Shown here in pieces: positions 34,826 to 42,608 of a stretch of DNA of 60,875 nucleotides (positions within the stretch are counted from its first letter, which is position 1; every line of letters begins with the position of its first letter). Origin of the DNA: Chloroflexota bacterium. GTDB lineage: Bacteria > Chloroflexota > Limnocylindria > Limnocylindrales > CSP1-4. The notes under the pieces were generated by a model. The model saw nothing but the letters and a program-made list of their open reading frames with translations. It was not told where the DNA came from and made no database searches. Where the stretch lies: NCBI GenBank assembly GCA_016781485.1, contig JADDQH010000006.1, positions 1-60,875 on the forward strand, given 5' to 3'. The translations under genes were made by a program, and so were the position numbers.

Positions 34826-36412
34826 TCAGGGATGGAGCAGCGAGCTCCCCGTCATCCCGGGGAGCGGCTCGTGACCCAGGAGCTCCAGGAGCGTCGGCGC
34901 AACGTCCGCAAGCACGCCGTCTCGAAGCGAGCGGCCCGCCACGCCTGCGCCCGCCAGGACGACGGGCACGGGATTCAGCGAGTGAGCGGTGACCGGCGCG
35001 CCATCGGCGTCACGCATCTCATCGGCATTCCCGTGGTCCGCGGTGACGCACAGCACGGCGCCCCGCCCGTCGACCACCCCGACCTCACGGTCACGCTCGA
35101 AGAACGCCTCCATCACGTCGCCGAGGCACGAATCGACGTGCTCGAGGGCGCTCACGGTCGCGTCCCAGTTCCCGGTATGCCCGACCATGTCGGGATTGGC
35201 GTAGTTCGCGACGATGAACTCGTACTCGCCGGACCTGATCGCCTGGACCAGCGCCCGCGTCACCGCGCGCGCGCTCATCTCGGGTCGTAGGTCGTAGGTC
35301 GCGACCTGAGGGCTCGGGACCAGGAGCCTCGCCTCGCCCGGCCACGCCTCCTCGACGCCGCCGTTCAGGAAGTAGGTCACGTGGGCGTACTTTTCCGTCT
35401 CGGCGACGTGGAACTGGCGCCACCCGAGACTGGAGAAGTGCTCCGCGAGGCTCAGGACCCTCAGCGGCGGGAATGCGACGGCGACCGGCAGCCCCGCCTC
35501 GTACTCGGTCAGCGTAACGACCGCGAGATCTCGGGGTCTCTCGCCCCGCTCGAAGCCCACGAAATCGTCGCCGTCCACGAGCGCGTGGACCAGCTGCCGC
35601 GCGCGATCCGCTCGGAAGTTGAAGTGGATGACGACGTCACGTTCGCGGACCCGCCCGTCGACACCGGCGACGAGGGTCGGCTGGACGAACTCGTCGTTCT
35701 CGCCTCGCTCGTACCCGAGCAGCACCGCCGCAAGCGGGTCGGGGGCGGTGACCGCGGCCGTCGCGTGGACGATGGCGTCGTAGGCCGCCTTGGTCCGCTC
35801 CCACCGGCGATCGCGATCCATCCCGTAGTACCGACCGCCGACCGTCGCGACGCGTGCATCGGGATGCGCGGCTGCAAGGCGAGCGACGAAGTCCGGTAGG
35901 AAGGCATCTACGGACCGAGGCGGGGTGTCGCGCCCGTCGAGGAACGCGTGGACGACAAGGTCGAGCGCGCCGTGCCGGGCGGCGAGCTCGGCGATGGCCA
36001 CGGCGTGGCGGTCGACGGAGTGAACGCCTCCTGGCCCGACCAGTCCGATGAGGTGGACCCGCCGGCCGTCCACGGCCGCCCTATGGAGGGCGGCGATGAG
36101 CGGCGCATTCTCGGCGAACGACCCGTCGGCGATCGCGGCGTCGATCCGTGGCAGATCCTGGAGGACCGGCCGGCCCGCACCGAGGTTGAGGTGACCGACC
36201 TCGCTATTGCCCATCTGACCCGGTGGAAGCCCCACGGCCTCCTCGGATGCCCCGACCCGTGATGCCGGCCACGACTCGACCAGGCGGCGCCAGTTGGGCA
36301 TCCGTGCCGCCGCGATGGCATCCGGGTGGGGGTCGCGCCCGATCCCGAACCCGTCGAGCACCACGAGCACGAGCGGTCGCGCAGGCGGGATCGCCACGAG
36401 GGACGGCTCCAC
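34826..36412 (-). CDS. gpmI: 2,3-bisphosphoglycerate-independent phosphoglycerate mutase
   Basis: GpmI interconverts 3- and 2-phosphoglycerate in glycolysis using two Mn ions and a phospho-serine. The N-terminal metal site LVVLDGFG, the catalytic serine motif GQMGNSEVGHLNLGAGR, FLDGRDTPPRS, IHFNFRADRARQL, FIVANYANPDMVGHTG and TADHGNAD are all present. Length is 528. GTG 36412 is used; GTG 36397 is an alternative with GGAG 9 nt upstream. It is encoded directly after tpiA. Confidence 0.97.
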   Translation of the reverse strand: MEPSLVAIPPARPLVLVVLDGFGIGRDPHPDAIAAARMPNWRRLVESWPASRVGASEEAVGLPPGQMGNSEVGHLNLGAGRPVLQDLPRIDAAIADGSFAENAPLIAALHRAAVDGRRVHLIGLVGPGGVHSVDRHAVAIAELAARHGALDLVVHAFLDGRDTPPRSVDAFLPDFVARLAAAHPDARVATVGGRYYGMDRDRRWERTKAAYDAIVHATAAVTAPDPLAAVLLGYERGENDEFVQPTLVAGVDGRVRERDVVIHFNFRADRARQLVHALVDGDDFVGFERGERPRDLAVVTLTEYEAGLPVAVAFPPLRVLSLAEHFSSLGWRQFHVAETEKYAHVTYFLNGGVEEAWPGEARLLVPSPQVATYDLRPEMSARAVTRALVQAIRSGEYEFIVANYANPDMVGHTGNWDATVSALEHVDSCLGDVMEAFFERDREVGVVDGRGAVLCVTADHGNADEMRDADGAPVTAHSLNPVPVVLAGAGVAGRSLRDGVLADVAPTLLELLGHEPLPGMTGSSLLHP

Positions 36413-36444
36413 CTGCGCTTGGGGATCGTCCAGCGCGCGGGTCG

Positions 36445-37332
36445 TCAGGAGAGCGTTCCAGCGCCTCGGCGTGCGCGCGCCGTCATCCCCGCCCGGGCCA
36501 CGATCCCCGCCATCTCGTCGACCCGGAGGCTTGCGCCACCGACGAGCGCTCCGTCGATCCCCGGTTCGACGAGGAACTCTCCGATCGTGGCGCTGGTCAC
36601 GCTTCCGCCGTAGAGCACGGCCACTTCGTCGGGGGAGCGGCTCCAGCCATGCTCCCCGACGACCCGCCTGATCGCGTCCGCCATCGCTGCCGCGTCACTA
36701 CCACGCGCCGTCCGGCCGGTGCCGATCGCCCAGACCGGCTCGTACGCCACGACGAGCCAGGCGCCTCTGCGGGTGCTCTCGTCGACCGGTCGCTCGCTCG
36801 GGCGCGGGACGGGCGGGTCGAGGGCGGCTGACCCGCGGCGGCCCTCGCCAGGCGCAAGGGGGTCGATCCCGGAGAGGACCGCGAACGCGCCCTCCAGTTG
36901 AGCACGGACCGTCTCCTCGGCCCTGCCGGCCTCTCGATCCGCGAGTTGCTCGCCGACGCACAGGATCGGCCGCAGCGCGTGCTCCCGGCAGCGGAGCAGC
37001 TTCCGTCCGATCAGCTCGTCGGACTCACACTGGTCTCGTCGGCGCTCCGAGTGCCCCACGATGCACCAACTCGCGAGCCCCTCGAGCATCTCGCCCGACA
37101 CTTCCCCGGTGAAGGCGCCGCGGCGCTCCGAGTGGACGTTCTGCGCTCCCACCGCTACTCCCGTCCCCGCGAGCGCGTCGGCGACGGATCGCAGTGCGAC
37201 GAATGGCGGACAAACGACGCGGACGACCTGTGACTCCTCGCGTGTCGCCTCGGCCGTCTGGGCGGCGAGAAGCGGTGCGTCGGAGGGCCTCGTGTTCATC
37301 TTCCAGTTCCCGGCGACGATGACGGGGCGCAC
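36445..37332 (-). CDS. tpiA: Triose-phosphate isomerase with a Pro-rich insert
   Basis: TIM interconverts dihydroxyacetone phosphate and glyceraldehyde-3-phosphate. Catalytic residues are Lys11 (GNWKMN), His94 (IVGHSERR) and Glu198 (VAYEPVWAIGTG); the phosphate loop VLYGGSVT is intact. At 295 residues it is ~45 longer than usual. The main difference is a Gly/Pro/Arg-rich insert at residues ~157-190, between ILCVGE...AVLSGI and WLVVAYEPVW. Start GTG 37332 lies 8 nt after the whiA stop, with GATAAT ending 7 nt upstream and no Shine-Dalgarno. Confidence 0.96.
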   Translation of the reverse strand: MRPVIVAGNWKMNTRPSDAPLLAAQTAEATREESQVVRVVCPPFVALRSVADALAGTGVAVGAQNVHSERRGAFTGEVSGEMLEGLASWCIVGHSERRRDQCESDELIGRKLLRCREHALRPILCVGEQLADREAGRAEETVRAQLEGAFAVLSGIDPLAPGEGRRGSAALDPPVPRPSERPVDESTRRGAWLVVAYEPVWAIGTGRTARGSDAAAMADAIRRVVGEHGWSRSPDEVAVLYGGSVTSATIGEFLVEPGIDGALVGGASLRVDEMAGIVARAGMTARARRGAGTLS

Positions 37333-37339
37333 GGGCGTG

Positions 37340-37345
37340 ATTATC
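37340..37345 (-). promoter_or_regulatory. -10 box GATAAT upstream of tpiA (leaderless-type)
   Basis: GATAAT (5 of 6 match) overlaps the whiA stop codon and ends 7 nt before GTG 37332 of tpiA. It could start a leaderless mRNA for tpiA-gpmI inside the larger operon. Confidence 0.45.
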
Positions 37346-38147
37346 GGGCGGCGACCTCTGGCACGTCGGGACGGCGAGCGCGCTGCTGCTCCTCGTCAGC
37401 GTAGGCGGCGGGGCGCACGGCGAGCGATCCCAGGCGCTGGAACGCCCGCTGGACGAACGAACGGCTCAGTCCGAGCGTCGCCGCGAGCTCGCCCAACGTC
37501 GCCTCGGGCGCCTCCCTCCTCGCCTCGGCGACCCTGCGGACCGTCGGCGGCACCCGCTGCAGCGCGCCCGTTCGCTCGAGGGCGGCGATCGACGCGAGCT
37601 GGCGCCTCGAAGCCGCGACCGATCTCGCCACGTTCGCACCCTCGGCGTTCAGGGCACGGTTCAGGTCGCCTCGCAGCGCGCGCGTCACCAGGCGCGCCTC
37701 GAGCTCCAGGACCGCGGCAGAGCCCCCCGCCCTGCGCAGGAACGTCATGAGCGTCTCCGAGCCCTTCCAGGTGACGACCCCGCGACCCCTTCGAATGCGC
37801 CACGTGGCAGGGAGTCGGATGTCGGCCAGCCGGACGGCAAGGGATCCCGCCTCGGAGACCGGGACCGTGAACTCGAGATGCGTGTGGCCGCGGGCGAGGC
37901 TGAGGGAGCCTCGCGCGAGGAACAGAGCTCGCACGTAGGCGAGCCGGCAGTGCTCCGGGGCGGTCGCCCACGCGAACGTCGGCGCGGATCCCGGTGTATC
38001 CGTCCGTGCGAGCCGCCGGGCGAGCCGGGCGACGGCGGGGGCGAGCTGCCGGTCCTGTGCTGACACACCGAGGCCCGCTCGCTCGGCGGCGCGGCAACAG
38101 GCGCGTGCCGGCTCGACGGCCGCGAGTTCGGCTCGCAGCGCCGCCAC
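37341..38147 (-). CDS. whiA: WhiA-like DNA-binding protein
   Basis: WhiA proteins combine a degenerate LAGLIDADG homing-endonuclease fold with a C-terminal helix-turn-helix; they control sporulation in Streptomyces and affect division in Bacillus. Here the N-terminal half has CRLAYVRALFLARGSLSL, and the C-terminal half has NAEGANVARSVAASRRQ, VPPTVRRVAEARREAPEATL and the HTH LGLSRSFVQRAFQRLG. At 268 residues it is shorter than typical (~310-330). The start is GTG 38147. The rapZ-yvcK-whiA order is strongly conserved and supports the call. Confidence 0.9.
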   Translation of the reverse strand: MAALRAELAAVEPARACCRAAERAGLGVSAQDRQLAPAVARLARRLARTDTPGSAPTFAWATAPEHCRLAYVRALFLARGSLSLARGHTHLEFTVPVSEAGSLAVRLADIRLPATWRIRRGRGVVTWKGSETLMTFLRRAGGSAAVLELEARLVTRALRGDLNRALNAEGANVARSVAASRRQLASIAALERTGALQRVPPTVRRVAEARREAPEATLGELAATLGLSRSFVQRAFQRLGSLAVRPAAYADEEQQRARRPDVPEVAAR

Positions 38148-38196
38148 GAGATCGCGGTCGGGGCGATCCGGGAAGCGCTTCAGCTGCCTCGCCCCT

Positions 38197-39582
38197 TCAC
38201 GCGGTGTGGGCGACCGTCGTCTGGCGACCCGCCGCGATCCTGTCCTCGGACAGCTCGACGACGGCCCGCGCGAGCTTTACGGGGTCGTGATGATGCGCGT
38301 TCGCGTCGTCGACCAGGTCGCGCAGCACGAGCCTCGGTCCGCCTGACCGCCCCTCAGGGAGGTCGATGCGGACGGGGGCGGCGGGATAGTTCGCAGGAGC
38401 GCGGGCGGCGAAGTTGTCGTTGGCGAGGACGACGTCGATGAGGTCACCGGCGCCATGATCGGCAAGGGCGCGGAGGTGGTCGCCGAGCGTATACCCCTCG
38501 GTCTCACCGATCTGCGTCGCCACATTCGAGACGTAGACGCGCGGGGCCGTGGTCGCGCGCAGGCACGCGCGCAAGTCGGGGATCAGCAGGCTCGGCAGCA
38601 GACTGGTGTAGAGACTGCCGGGACCCAGGAGCACCAGATCGGCCTGCCCGATCGCTTCGAGGGCCTCAGCAGACGCGCGCGGGTTCGCGGGTGTCACCCA
38701 CACTCTCCGGATCCCCCGTGTCGCCCCGACCAGCGACTGACCCTCGAGCATCCGTCCGTCTTCCAGCTCCGCGTGGAGCGTCAGCGGCACGGGTGCGGCA
38801 GGAACGACGCGGCCACGGACGGCGAGGACACGGTTCGACTGGCGGACGCCTTCCTCGAAGTCGCCTTCGACCGCGCTGAGAGCCGCGATCAGCAGGTTCC
38901 CGAATGCATGCCCGCTGAGGCTCGCGTCGTTCTTCCGCTCGCCCGGGAAGCGGTACTGGAGCAGGCGCGTCATGAGCGGCTCAGCGTCAGCGAGTGCCGC
39001 GATGCAGTTTCGGATGTCCCCGACCGGGGCGATCCCGAGCTCCGCGCGCAGCTTTCCCGACGACCCCCCGTCGTCCGCGACGGTGACCACCGCGGTGATG
39101 TTGCTCGTGAACTCCTTCAGGCCGCGCAGGAGCGTCGAGAGCCCGGTCCCTCCCCCGATCGCGACGATCCGGGGCCCGCGAGCGAGCGAGCGCTTCTGAT
39201 AGATGAGCTCGACGAGGGGCTCGTCACGGCGCTCGAACGGCTCGAGGAGCACGGTCAAGAGCCGCCGCATCCCGAACACCACGATCGCGAGCCCTGTGGC
39301 GAGCAGGACGAGTGCGCGCACCGGAAGGGGGAGGAACTGAAGCGTGACGATCCCGACCAGCGACGCGCCCGGACCCTCCTGCCCTACCGCGCGGTAGAGC
39401 TGCCGGACCACCAGCGAGCCGGCGAACGCCATCAACAGCTCCCCCAGGAACACCGCGGCGAGCCAGCGCTTGATCCCCATACCCGGGCGCAACCAGTTGC
39501 GGAGCCGCGCCGCGCGGCCGTCACGCCGCGGTTCCGTCAACGGGCCGACCCGCCACGGCCGGTGTCCGTTCAGCCCGTTCAA
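38197..39582 (-). CDS. yvcK: YvcK/CofD-like gluconeogenesis factor with N-terminal membrane anchor
   Basis: YvcK binds UDP-sugars and affects carbon metabolism and cell shape in Bacillus and Mycobacterium. The CofD-like domain starts at about residue 137: VAIGGGTGLSTLLRGLKEFT, VTVADDGGSSGKLR, PVGDIRNCIAALAD, and LLGPGSLYTSLLPSLL. Before it, residues ~37-57 and ~84-106 are two membrane helices, absent from the Bacillus protein. Start TTG 39582 overlaps the rapZ stop as TTGA. It is translationally coupled to rapZ and followed by whiA. Confidence 0.94.
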   Translation of the reverse strand: MNGLNGHRPWRVGPLTEPRRDGRAARLRNWLRPGMGIKRWLAAVFLGELLMAFAGSLVVRQLYRAVGQEGPGASLVGIVTLQFLPLPVRALVLLATGLAIVVFGMRRLLTVLLEPFERRDEPLVELIYQKRSLARGPRIVAIGGGTGLSTLLRGLKEFTSNITAVVTVADDGGSSGKLRAELGIAPVGDIRNCIAALADAEPLMTRLLQYRFPGERKNDASLSGHAFGNLLIAALSAVEGDFEEGVRQSNRVLAVRGRVVPAAPVPLTLHAELEDGRMLEGQSLVGATRGIRRVWVTPANPRASAEALEAIGQADLVLLGPGSLYTSLLPSLLIPDLRACLRATTAPRVYVSNVATQIGETEGYTLGDHLRALADHGAGDLIDVVLANDNFAARAPANYPAAPVRIDLPEGRSGGPRLVLRDLVDDANAHHHDPVKLARAVVELSEDRIAAGRQTTVAHTA

Positions 39583-40445
39583 TTCCGCTCGAGCTCTCGG
39601 TGCCAGACGCTCACGGGACCCCTACCCTGCTTGCGCCACGTCTCAGCGAGCTCCTCCGCGATCGTGACGGACCGGTGGTACCCGCCTGTGCACCCGATCG
39701 CGACGGTCAGCCGCGTCTTTCCCTCGTCGGCGTACGCGGGGATCGCGAAGTCGAAGAACCGGTGCGCGATCTCGAGGAAGCGCTGCGCCGCCGGCTGGCC
39801 GAGCACGAACCGTCGCACCGGGTCGGTCAAGCCCGAGAGGGGACGCAGGTCTTCGTGGTAGAAGGGGTTTTCCATGAAGCGGACGTCGAACACGAGGTCG
39901 GCCTCGAGCGGGACGCCGTACTTGTACCCGAACGTGATCAGCTGGATCGGGAGCCCGCTCGATCCGCCTTCGGGCGCGAGCGCGTCGTAGATCCGCTCGC
40001 GCAACTGGCGCGTCGAGAGCTCCGAGGTGTCGATCACCACGTCTGCGTGCGCCCGCACCTCGTCCAGCAGGGCCCGCTCCTTCTGGATCGAGGCGGCGAT
40101 GCCCTGATCGGTCTGCAGCGGGTGACGGTGGCGCGTCTCACTGAACCGCCGGATCAGCACGTCGTCCCTGGCCTCCAGGAAGAAGACCTGCGGCTCGATC
40201 CCTCGGCCGTGGAGCGCGTCGGCGACGGCGGCGACCGCGACCGGAGCGTCGCCGGAACGGACATCGAGCACGACGGCTACCCGCCCGTAGCGTTCGGCGT
40301 CTCCTGCCACCAGCGCTGCGAACCCGGCGAGTAGCTCGGACGGCAGGTTGTCGACGACCTGGTAGCCGAGGTCCTCGAAGAGCTTGCTGGCCGCGGTCTT
40401 GCCGGCTCCCGAGAGCCCGGTGATGATCGCGACATGCTGTCCCAC
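39579..40445 (-). CDS. rapZ: RapZ/YvcJ-family RNase adapter, nucleotide-binding protein
   Basis: RapZ in E. coli binds GlcNAc-6-phosphate and guides an sRNA to RNase E; in Gram-positives the homologue YvcJ is a GTPase/ATPase. The Walker A is GLSGAGKTAASK near residue 10, followed by EDLGYQVVDNLP, FLEARDDVLIRRF and the C-terminal IGCTGGYHRSVTIAEELA. The 288 residues are standard. GTG 40445 has GGAGG 4 nt upstream; the longer frame upstream lies in tatC. It is the first gene of the rapZ-yvcK-whiA unit. Confidence 0.95.
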   Translation of the reverse strand: MGQHVAIITGLSGAGKTAASKLFEDLGYQVVDNLPSELLAGFAALVAGDAERYGRVAVVLDVRSGDAPVAVAAVADALHGRGIEPQVFFLEARDDVLIRRFSETRHRHPLQTDQGIAASIQKERALLDEVRAHADVVIDTSELSTRQLRERIYDALAPEGGSSGLPIQLITFGYKYGVPLEADLVFDVRFMENPFYHEDLRPLSGLTDPVRRFVLGQPAAQRFLEIAHRFFDFAIPAYADEGKTRLTVAIGCTGGYHRSVTIAEELAETWRKQGRGPVSVWHRELERN

Positions 40446-40483
40446 GGGTCCTCCGTCTCGCGTCGGCAGCGGCGTGGCCGCGG

Positions 40484-41272
40484 TCACCGGCGGCGGGCGT
40501 GCCCGGCTGGCCGGGCGAGCAGCAGGATGGTCAGCTCGTACAGCGTATACATCACGGCGGACATGATCAGAGGGGCTACGGGGTCTCCACCCGGGGTGAT
40601 GACGACCGTGAAGACGACGATCCCGAGCAGCACGTATCGGCGCGAGCCACGCAGCCGCTCGACGCCCAGGACACCCATCTTCGAGAGCAGGATGAGCACG
40701 ACCGGGAACTGCATGACGACACCGAACACCAGGAACGTGGTCGTCGCGAATCCGATATATCGCTCGGCCTCCGGCCTCGACTCGATCACGCCCGCGATCT
40801 GGAAGCTCTGCAGGAACGCGACCGTGTACGGGAGGACCAGGTACGCCACGCCGATCCCCAGCGCGAAGAACACGATCGCGAGCGGGATCCAGGGGCGCGC
40901 GACCGCGCGCTCGCGCCGCGTGAGTCCCGGGGACACGAACGCCCACAGCTGGTAGAGCACGATCGGGAACGCGAGGGCGATCCCCATCATCAGCGCGAGG
41001 CGGAGCTGGATGAAGAACGCGCCGCCGGGATCGAAGTAGACGAGCGGCCCTGACACCTGCATCTGCTGTTTCAGGAGCGTAAGCGCCCGGGGGGCCGCAA
41101 GGAACGCGACGACCGTCCCGAGCACGACGGAGAGGATGCTGATCGCGAGGCGCCGTCGGAGCTCCGCGAGGTGGTCGACAAGGCTCATCACCCTGTCCTC
41201 GGGCTCGGCGTCGGAAACGGGGCCGGCGACCCTCGTCACGTCTTCGGCGCGCCGCGCCTCGATCTCAGTCAT
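40484..41272 (-). CDS. tatC: Sec-independent protein translocase TatC
   Basis: TatC is the twin-arginine signal receptor in the inner membrane. Six membrane helices are visible, with the signature SLVDHLAELRRRLAIS at the start of helix 1 and FVSPGLTRRERAVARPWIP before helix 3; TPGGDPVAPLIMS lies before the last helices. A polar N-terminal extension of ~30 residues precedes this. It is encoded 72 nt after tatA. The Tat system exports folded proteins. Confidence 0.97.
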   Translation of the reverse strand: MTEIEARRAEDVTRVAGPVSDAEPEDRVMSLVDHLAELRRRLAISILSVVLGTVVAFLAAPRALTLLKQQMQVSGPLVYFDPGGAFFIQLRLALMMGIALAFPIVLYQLWAFVSPGLTRRERAVARPWIPLAIVFFALGIGVAYLVLPYTVAFLQSFQIAGVIESRPEAERYIGFATTTFLVFGVVMQFPVVLILLSKMGVLGVERLRGSRRYVLLGIVVFTVVITPGGDPVAPLIMSAVMYTLYELTILLLARPAGHARRR

Positions 41273-41344
41273 GCGTCGACGACCGATGCGTTCGGCGGGA
41301 CGCGCCCCCGGTCGAGCCGGGAACCGAGCCCGCCCCGTCCCCCG

Positions 41345-41701
41345 TCAGGACGCCGTTTCGTCCGCGGCGCGGGGCGTCTGTGTCGTCCGTGTCGATGGTG
41401 TCGGCCCCAGCTCGTCCATCTCCGGAGCCGGCGGCTGGCCCTCGCGCGGATACCGGTCGCTCCCCTCGGGAACGACCTCCTCGGAACGAGGGGGGGCTGC
41501 CCCATAGGTCGGCGAGGGTTCCGGCTGCGCCGGGGTCCGGTTCGCGCTCGGCGTGTCGTCCATGTCCGAGGATGCCTTCCTGAACTCGCGGATCGTCCGA
41601 CCGAACGCATTCCCCACCTCGGGGAGCTTGCCGGGACCGAGAATCAGAAGCGCGATCGCGAGGACGACGATCAGCTCGACCGGGCCGATGTTAAAGGGCA
41701 T
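41345..41701 (-). CDS. tatA: Sec-independent protein translocase TatA
   Basis: TatA forms the Tat pore with one N-terminal membrane helix (ELIVVLAIALLILGPGKLP) and an amphipathic helix (GNAFGRTIREFRKA). After about residue 50 the tail is long and Pro/Ser/Thr-rich, typical in high-GC genomes. ATG 41701 overlaps the pyrF stop by 11 nt. It is paired with tatC downstream; no separate tatB is seen. Confidence 0.94.
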   Translation of the reverse strand: MPFNIGPVELIVVLAIALLILGPGKLPEVGNAFGRTIREFRKASSDMDDTPSANRTPAQPEPSPTYGAAPPRSEEVVPEGSDRYPREGQPPAPEMDELGPTPSTRTTQTPRAADETAS

Positions 41702-42608
41702 CTGGACTGCCCTCCGGTGAGTGTTGCCTGTCGCTCCATCCTAGCACCCCCAGTCGTTCCCTCCAGGAACGCGCGGCTTCGCTCACAGCGGCCGCCGGGT
41801 CCGGGGTGTCGAGTGCCGCGCGGGCGATCGCGCGCGACACGTTGACGAGGAGCCCGCCACCGGGGAGGTCGCCCGCGGCACCCGCCACGGCGGGACCATG
41901 CTCCAGCGCCGCCTCCCACTCGCCGCCCTGGACGCCGACGCCGGGGACAAGGAACGGGAGCTCGGGGGCGACCCTGAGGACGACGGCCATCTCGACCGCT
42001 CTGGTCGCGCCCACGACGAGCCCGACGGCGCCGAACTGCCGCTTCCAGTCCGCCGCTCGGCGCGCCACCCGCAGGTATAGCGGCTCCGCGGGCGCCTCCA
42101 CCTCGCTGTCAGCGGTGACGGCGAGGTCCTGGAACTCCCGAGCGCCGGGATTCGATGTCCGGCAGAGCACGTATACGAAGCGATCCTGGCGCGCGAGGAG
42201 CGGCTCGAGCGCCTCCGCGCCGAGGTAGGGGTTCGCGGTGACCGCGTCCGCGCCGAGCACGTCGAAGAGCGCAGCGGCGTGCCGTCCCGCGGTCGAGCCG
42301 ATGTCCGCGCGTTTTGCGTCGAGGATGACCGGGATCCCGGGCGGGACCGCCGCCCGAAGCCGCTCCAGCGCGGCAAGCCCCTGGCTGCCGAACGCCTCGA
42401 AGAACGCGACGTTCGGCTTCACCGCTGCCGCGTGTTCGACGCCCGCGTCCAACAGCAGCCGAGCGAAGCGCTCTGCGCCCGTGACGTCCCTCGCGAACGC
42501 ACGTGGAAGCTCGTCGGGGTGAGGATCGATGCCGAGGCACAGGACGGTGTGAACGGCGCGCACGCGCTCCTCGATGAGCCCGAGATACCGGCCGCGGTCG
42601 CTCGTCAC
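41691..42608 (-). CDS. pyrF: Orotidine-5'-phosphate decarboxylase (type 2)
   Basis: PyrF makes UMP from orotidine monophosphate. The catalytic motif DAKRADIGSTA (Lys and Asp residues) and LCLGIDPHPDELP at the N-terminus are those of the longer type-2 subfamily; VGATRAVEMA and FLVPGVGVQGG belong to the phosphate site. The 305 residues fit that subfamily. GTG 42608 overlaps the recJ stop as GTGA, so the large open frame upstream is a shadow of recJ. No other pyr gene is adjacent. Confidence 0.95.
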   Translation of the reverse strand: MTSDRGRYLGLIEERVRAVHTVLCLGIDPHPDELPRAFARDVTGAERFARLLLDAGVEHAAAVKPNVAFFEAFGSQGLAALERLRAAVPPGIPVILDAKRADIGSTAGRHAAALFDVLGADAVTANPYLGAEALEPLLARQDRFVYVLCRTSNPGAREFQDLAVTADSEVEAPAEPLYLRVARRAADWKRQFGAVGLVVGATRAVEMAVVLRVAPELPFLVPGVGVQGGEWEAALEHGPAVAGAAGDLPGGGLLVNVSRAIARAALDTPDPAAAVSEAARSWRERLGVLGWSDRQHSPEGSPDAL

